The notes beneath the pieces were generated by a model. The model was not told the origin of the DNA. It searched no databases and saw only the letters and a program-made list of their open reading frames with translations. Made by a program: the position numbers and the translations under genes. Shown in pieces: positions 4,844 through 5,798 of a DNA stretch of 5,798 bases (the stretch's first letter is position 1; each line of letters begins with the position of its first letter). Source of the DNA: Flavobacteriales bacterium. GTDB taxonomy: Bacteria > Bacteroidota > Bacteroidia > Flavobacteriales > UA16. The stretch covers positions 1-5,798 of the forward strand of contig JAURKF010000273.1 in the NCBI GenBank assembly GCA_030831885.1, written 5' to 3'.

Positions 4844-5798
4844 ATGAAGAGAGCTTTATTTTTATTTGCTGCGTTCTTCGGCACAGCAGTAGTTTCTTTA
4901 GCACAAGTCACCAGCATTACAGTTGAATCTTTCTACGTAGGTGGTGACAATCCGACGGTTGCCGGTTATCCTGCTAACCATACCACGTATCGTATTTACG
5001 CGAATACTACAGGTGCTAATGACCGCATCACTACGGTTTCCGGTAATGATGACAACCCGATGTCACTCTCAGTTACTGGTGGTTCCGGAATCTGGAACAG
5101 CCCAAACAATACCGGTGGTGTTACGGGAGATGCCGCTCCTTGTATCCTCTATAACTCACAACCGCTTGCGCAGTACGATTCTTATGTAACCGTTGGTGTA
5201 AGCTGTAACGATGATGGAGCAGCCAACCCGGTGTTCAAAGCTGAAGATATTAATCAGCCTTGGCAATCTCAGGCGTTCAACACTGCTCCATACGGTACAG
5301 GAGAATTTGTTGTGAACTCTCCCGTTGGTGGTACTTGGTTTGTTCTCCCTGACAATCCGAATTCAATCGCAGGCTCTGATTTGAAGGTACTTCTCGCTCA
5401 AATTACAACTGACGGAAATATCTGCGGAACATTCTATATACAGTCTTTCCCGAACTACTCAGGTGCAGGTTCGGCTCCTGTTTATGGTTCATACTCGTTT
5501 TCGAGCACTACAGGCTGCTTGCCCGGTTGCACTGACAACACAGCGCTGAACTATAATGCCGCTGCTACCTACGATAATGGTCTTTGTTTGTTGCCTTGCA
5601 GCTTGAATGTGGATGCAGCTATAACAACGTCACCAACCTGCGCCGATTCAGAAAACGGTGTAATCACTGCGACTGCAACAGGCGCACAGGCGTTTTATGA
5701 GTTCTTCTTCAACGGCCAAAGCCAGGGACTTTCCAGCGATGGAACTGAGGAATTCACAGGCTTGGGAGGAGGATCTTTCACAGTTTCTGTTCGCGATA
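4844..5798 (+). CDS. Exported protein with SprB-like repeat, 5' part
   Basis: The frame is open from the ATG at 4844 to the window edge, giving 318 codons with no stop. The start is supported by a signal peptide, with basic MKR, a hydrophobic core to residue 18, and cleavage probably after SLA before Gln21. Residues 22-220 form a beta-rich region containing TTYRIYANT, YDSYVTVGV and LLAQITTDG. I recall similar N-terminal regions in marine Bacteroidota secreted proteins but know no named domain for it. Residues 228-248, GCTDNTALNYN followed by an Asp-Asn-Gly-Leu-Cys end, form the short GCTDPxAxNYNxxAxxDDGxC type repeat often seen in flavobacterial surface proteins. Residues 252-318 look like a SprB repeat: C, then ENGVITATATG, a Phe/Tyr-rich strand, FTGLGGGSFTVSVRD. 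A T9SS sorting domain is expected beyond the edge. Function is unknown; adhesin-like or gliding-related surface roles are possible. Confidence 0.85.
   Translation, partial: MKRALFLFAAFFGTAVVSLAQVTSITVESFYVGGDNPTVAGYPANHTTYRIYANTTGANDRITTVSGNDDNPMSLSVTGGSGIWNSPNNTGGVTGDAAPCILYNSQPLAQYDSYVTVGVSCNDDGAANPVFKAEDINQPWQSQAFNTAPYGTGEFVVNSPVGGTWFVLPDNPNSIAGSDLKVLLAQITTDGNICGTFYIQSFPNYSGAGSAPVYGSYSFSSTTGCLPGCTDNTALNYNAAATYDNGLCLLPCSLNVDAAITTSPTCADSENGVITATATGAQAFYEFFFNGQSQGLSSDGTEEFTGLGGGSFTVSVRD

Noticed and set aside
4711..4926. 71-codon + strand frame overlapping the start of the 4844 gene
   Set aside because: It runs through the terminator and the -7 promoter element and is out of frame with the clear signal peptide at 4844, so it is unlikely to be translated.
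4941..5189. 82-codon + strand frame
   Set aside because: It is an alternative frame within the open reading frame that begins at 4844, which has a signal peptide and recognisable repeats.

Overview
The window looks like a chromosomal segment of a Bacteroidota bacterium, most likely in or near the Flavobacteriales. The support is a type IX secretion (T9SS) C-terminal sorting domain, a SprB-type repeat, signal peptides ending in A-x-A-Q, TAnnTTTG-type -7 promoter elements, A-rich leaders without clear Shine-Dalgarno sites, and a cyclomaltodextrinase-type GH13 enzyme. The lineage below phylum is an inference.

Layout. Positions 1-937 (+) hold a tight two-gene unit: the 3' end of an RlmI-type rRNA cytosine-C5 methyltransferase, then after one base a complete hotdog-fold acyl-CoA thioesterase. 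A short convergent gap (938-998) holds a perfect 8-bp GC-rich hairpin that may be a dispersed repeat, a terminator, or both. Positions 999-2852 (-) encode a complete secreted GH13 alpha-glucan hydrolase with all catalytic residues. A 97-bp divergent spacer carries a good Bacteroidota promoter for the next gene, with a near-symmetric -7 region. Positions 2950-4689 (+) encode a 579-residue exported protein made of four diverged starch-binding-like beta-sandwich repeats and a T9SS sorting domain. A strong intrinsic terminator follows, then a second promoter, then the 5' 318 codons of another exported, probably T9SS-dependent, protein (4844 to the window end).

How they may work together. The divergent pair suggests a small alpha-glucan module: the multi-domain protein would be displayed or released through T9SS and bind glucan at the surface, while the hydrolase, which lacks a sorting domain, would work in the periplasm on imported oligosaccharides. 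No SusC/SusD-type transporter, regulator or glucan-specific evidence is in view, so this is a hypothesis. The rRNA methyltransferase/thioesterase pair looks like unrelated housekeeping. I saw no tRNA, rRNA, CRISPR array, insertion sequence or phage gene.
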